Source of the DNA: Diphasiastrum complanatum
Lineage: Eukaryota; Streptophyta; Lycopodiopsida; Lycopodiales; Lycopodiaceae
DNA: 64,000 nucleotides
Direction of reading: 5' to 3'
NCBI GenBank assembly: GCA_029204225.1
Contig: CM055108.1
Location: 16,832,222-16,896,221 of the forward strand
Shown piece after piece: positions 63,120 to 64,000 of this stretch. The number at the start of each line of letters is the position of its first letter. The stretch's first letter is position 1. The notes under the pieces were generated by a model that worked only from the letters and a program-made list of their open reading frames with translations, made no database searches and was not told the DNA's origin. The translations under genes were made by a program, and so were the position numbers.

Positions 63120-64000
63120 ACAATTTTGGGCCTGATCGTTATCATGTGAACTATGCCCTAATGAGTGACATTTTGACGTGTCGAGAGCCATCAACCTTTG
63201 ATGAGACAAAAGATCACAAAGAGTGGCAAAGGGCAATGGAAGAGGAGATAGAATCCATCCACATGCATGATACATGGGAGTTGGTTGATCTACCACTTGA
63301 AACCCATTGACAACAAATGGGTGTTTAGAACAAAGTTTCATGTGGATGGCACGATAGCAAAGCATAAGGCACACCTAGTAGTGAAGGGTTATGAGCAAAG
63401 CAAAGGAATTGACTATGCAGAGACATTTGCTCCAGTGGCTAAGTGGACTACGCTACGTCTTGTCATTGCCTTAGCATCTCATTTTGGGTGGAAGATCCAT
63501 CAAATGGATGTGAAGTCCGCATTTTTGAATGGTGACTTAGAGGAAAATTTACATGGTCCAACCGCAGGGCTTCATGGCAAAAGGGCAAGAACAGAAGGTA
63601 TGTAAACTACACAAAGCACTTTATGGCCTTAAGCAAGCGCCATGTGCATGGTATAGACGCATTGACAATTACTTTCTTTCTCATAGGTTTGTAAGAACAA
63701 ATTCAAATCCAAACCTTTATGTTCTTATAAATAATGATAGCATTGCCTTGATTGTACTTTATGTTGATGATATCATTATCATGAGCAATGATGAGAACCT
63801 CACTCGTTCTATCAAAGCCAACTTATGCAAGCAGTTTGAGATGACAGATTTAGACCTTATGCACTATTGCTTGGAAGTCGAAGCATGGCAAACTGGTAGT
63901 GATATCAGGTTATGTCAAAACAAGTATGTGGGCGAGATATTGGAGAGATTTCACATGACAGAGTGCAAACCTTCCATCACCCCTTATGAAGCTAGTAAGA
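63120..64000 (+). pseudogene. Ty1/copia reverse transcriptase, frameshifted, continues past the window
   Basis: DHKEWQRAMEEEIESI leads into RT. A frame change at about 63300 is followed by KPIDNKWVFRTKF, KHKAHLVVKGYEQSKGIDYA, ETFAPVAKW and HQMDVKSAFLNGDLEE. A second shift at about 63545 leads to LHKALYGLKQAPCAWYRR and the catalytic LYVDDIII at about 63765. Then comes LDLMHYCLEVEAWQ in the connection region, cut by the window end. Catalytic residues are kept but the frame is broken at least twice. Confidence 0.92.

Overview
The window is nuclear DNA of a land plant. It holds a three-exon plant WRKY gene with GT-AG introns, Ty1/copia and Ty3/gypsy elements of plant type, primer-binding sites matching plant initiator-Met tRNA, a CACTA transposase remnant, degenerate plant telomere repeats and very long GA/CT microsatellites. 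The sequence is AT-rich and dominated by nested, broken retrotransposons. I cannot name the species. The one convincing host gene is a group IIe WRKY transcription factor in the + orientation (17271-20025, three exons, 461 codons).

Layout. 1-4.9 kb: AT-rich sequence with a 192-bp GA array and a degenerate telomere-like tract. 4.9-6.6 kb: LTR, PBS and copy A of an unrecognised protein family. 7.8-10.9 kb: decayed chromovirus (gypsy) with chromodomain and 3' LTR start. 11.3-12.4 kb: internally deleted copia. 13.2-15.5 kb: GA array and two minisatellites. 15.5-20.1 kb: the WRKY gene and its upstream region. 22.5-23.2 kb: CACTA transposase remnant. 23.6-29 kb: copia gag with PBS and LTR, gypsy integrase, a chimeric copia fragment and family copy B. 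30.5-35.05 kb: a degenerate FCP1/NIF-like phosphatase pseudogene beside a long tandem array built around the palindrome GTTGACGAAC/GTTCGTCAAC. 35-45 kb: copia and gypsy pieces inserted into each other. 45459-51319: an intact, very young copia element (653-bp LTRs differing at one base, 5-bp target duplication, 1316-codon open polyprotein) inserted into the zinc-knuckle codons of an older gypsy gag. 51.3-56 kb: the rest of that gag/protease, then a possible LTR with PBS and unassigned sequence. 56.1-60.4 kb: family copies C and D with their LTRs. 60.5-64 kb: more LTRs and a frameshifted copia polymerase running off the end.

The best candidate for something undescribed is the protein family seen in four places (A 5.65-6.6 kb, B 27.84-28.84 kb, C 56.1-58.74 kb, D 59.4-59.97 kb on the minus strand). 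It has a Pro/Ser/Thr-rich N-terminal part, a DPTAPDG motif, a coiled coil and a C-terminal domain with an (N/K)WP(V/L)IP core. Copies A and C sit next to LTRs, and a PBS of the Tat/Athila type precedes A and follows the related LTR at 36.8-37.6 kb. No protease, reverse transcriptase or integrase is attached. I infer a non-autonomous LTR element carrying its own unusual, possibly gag-like, protein. Almost everything apart from the WRKY gene and the young copia element is non-functional in its present form.
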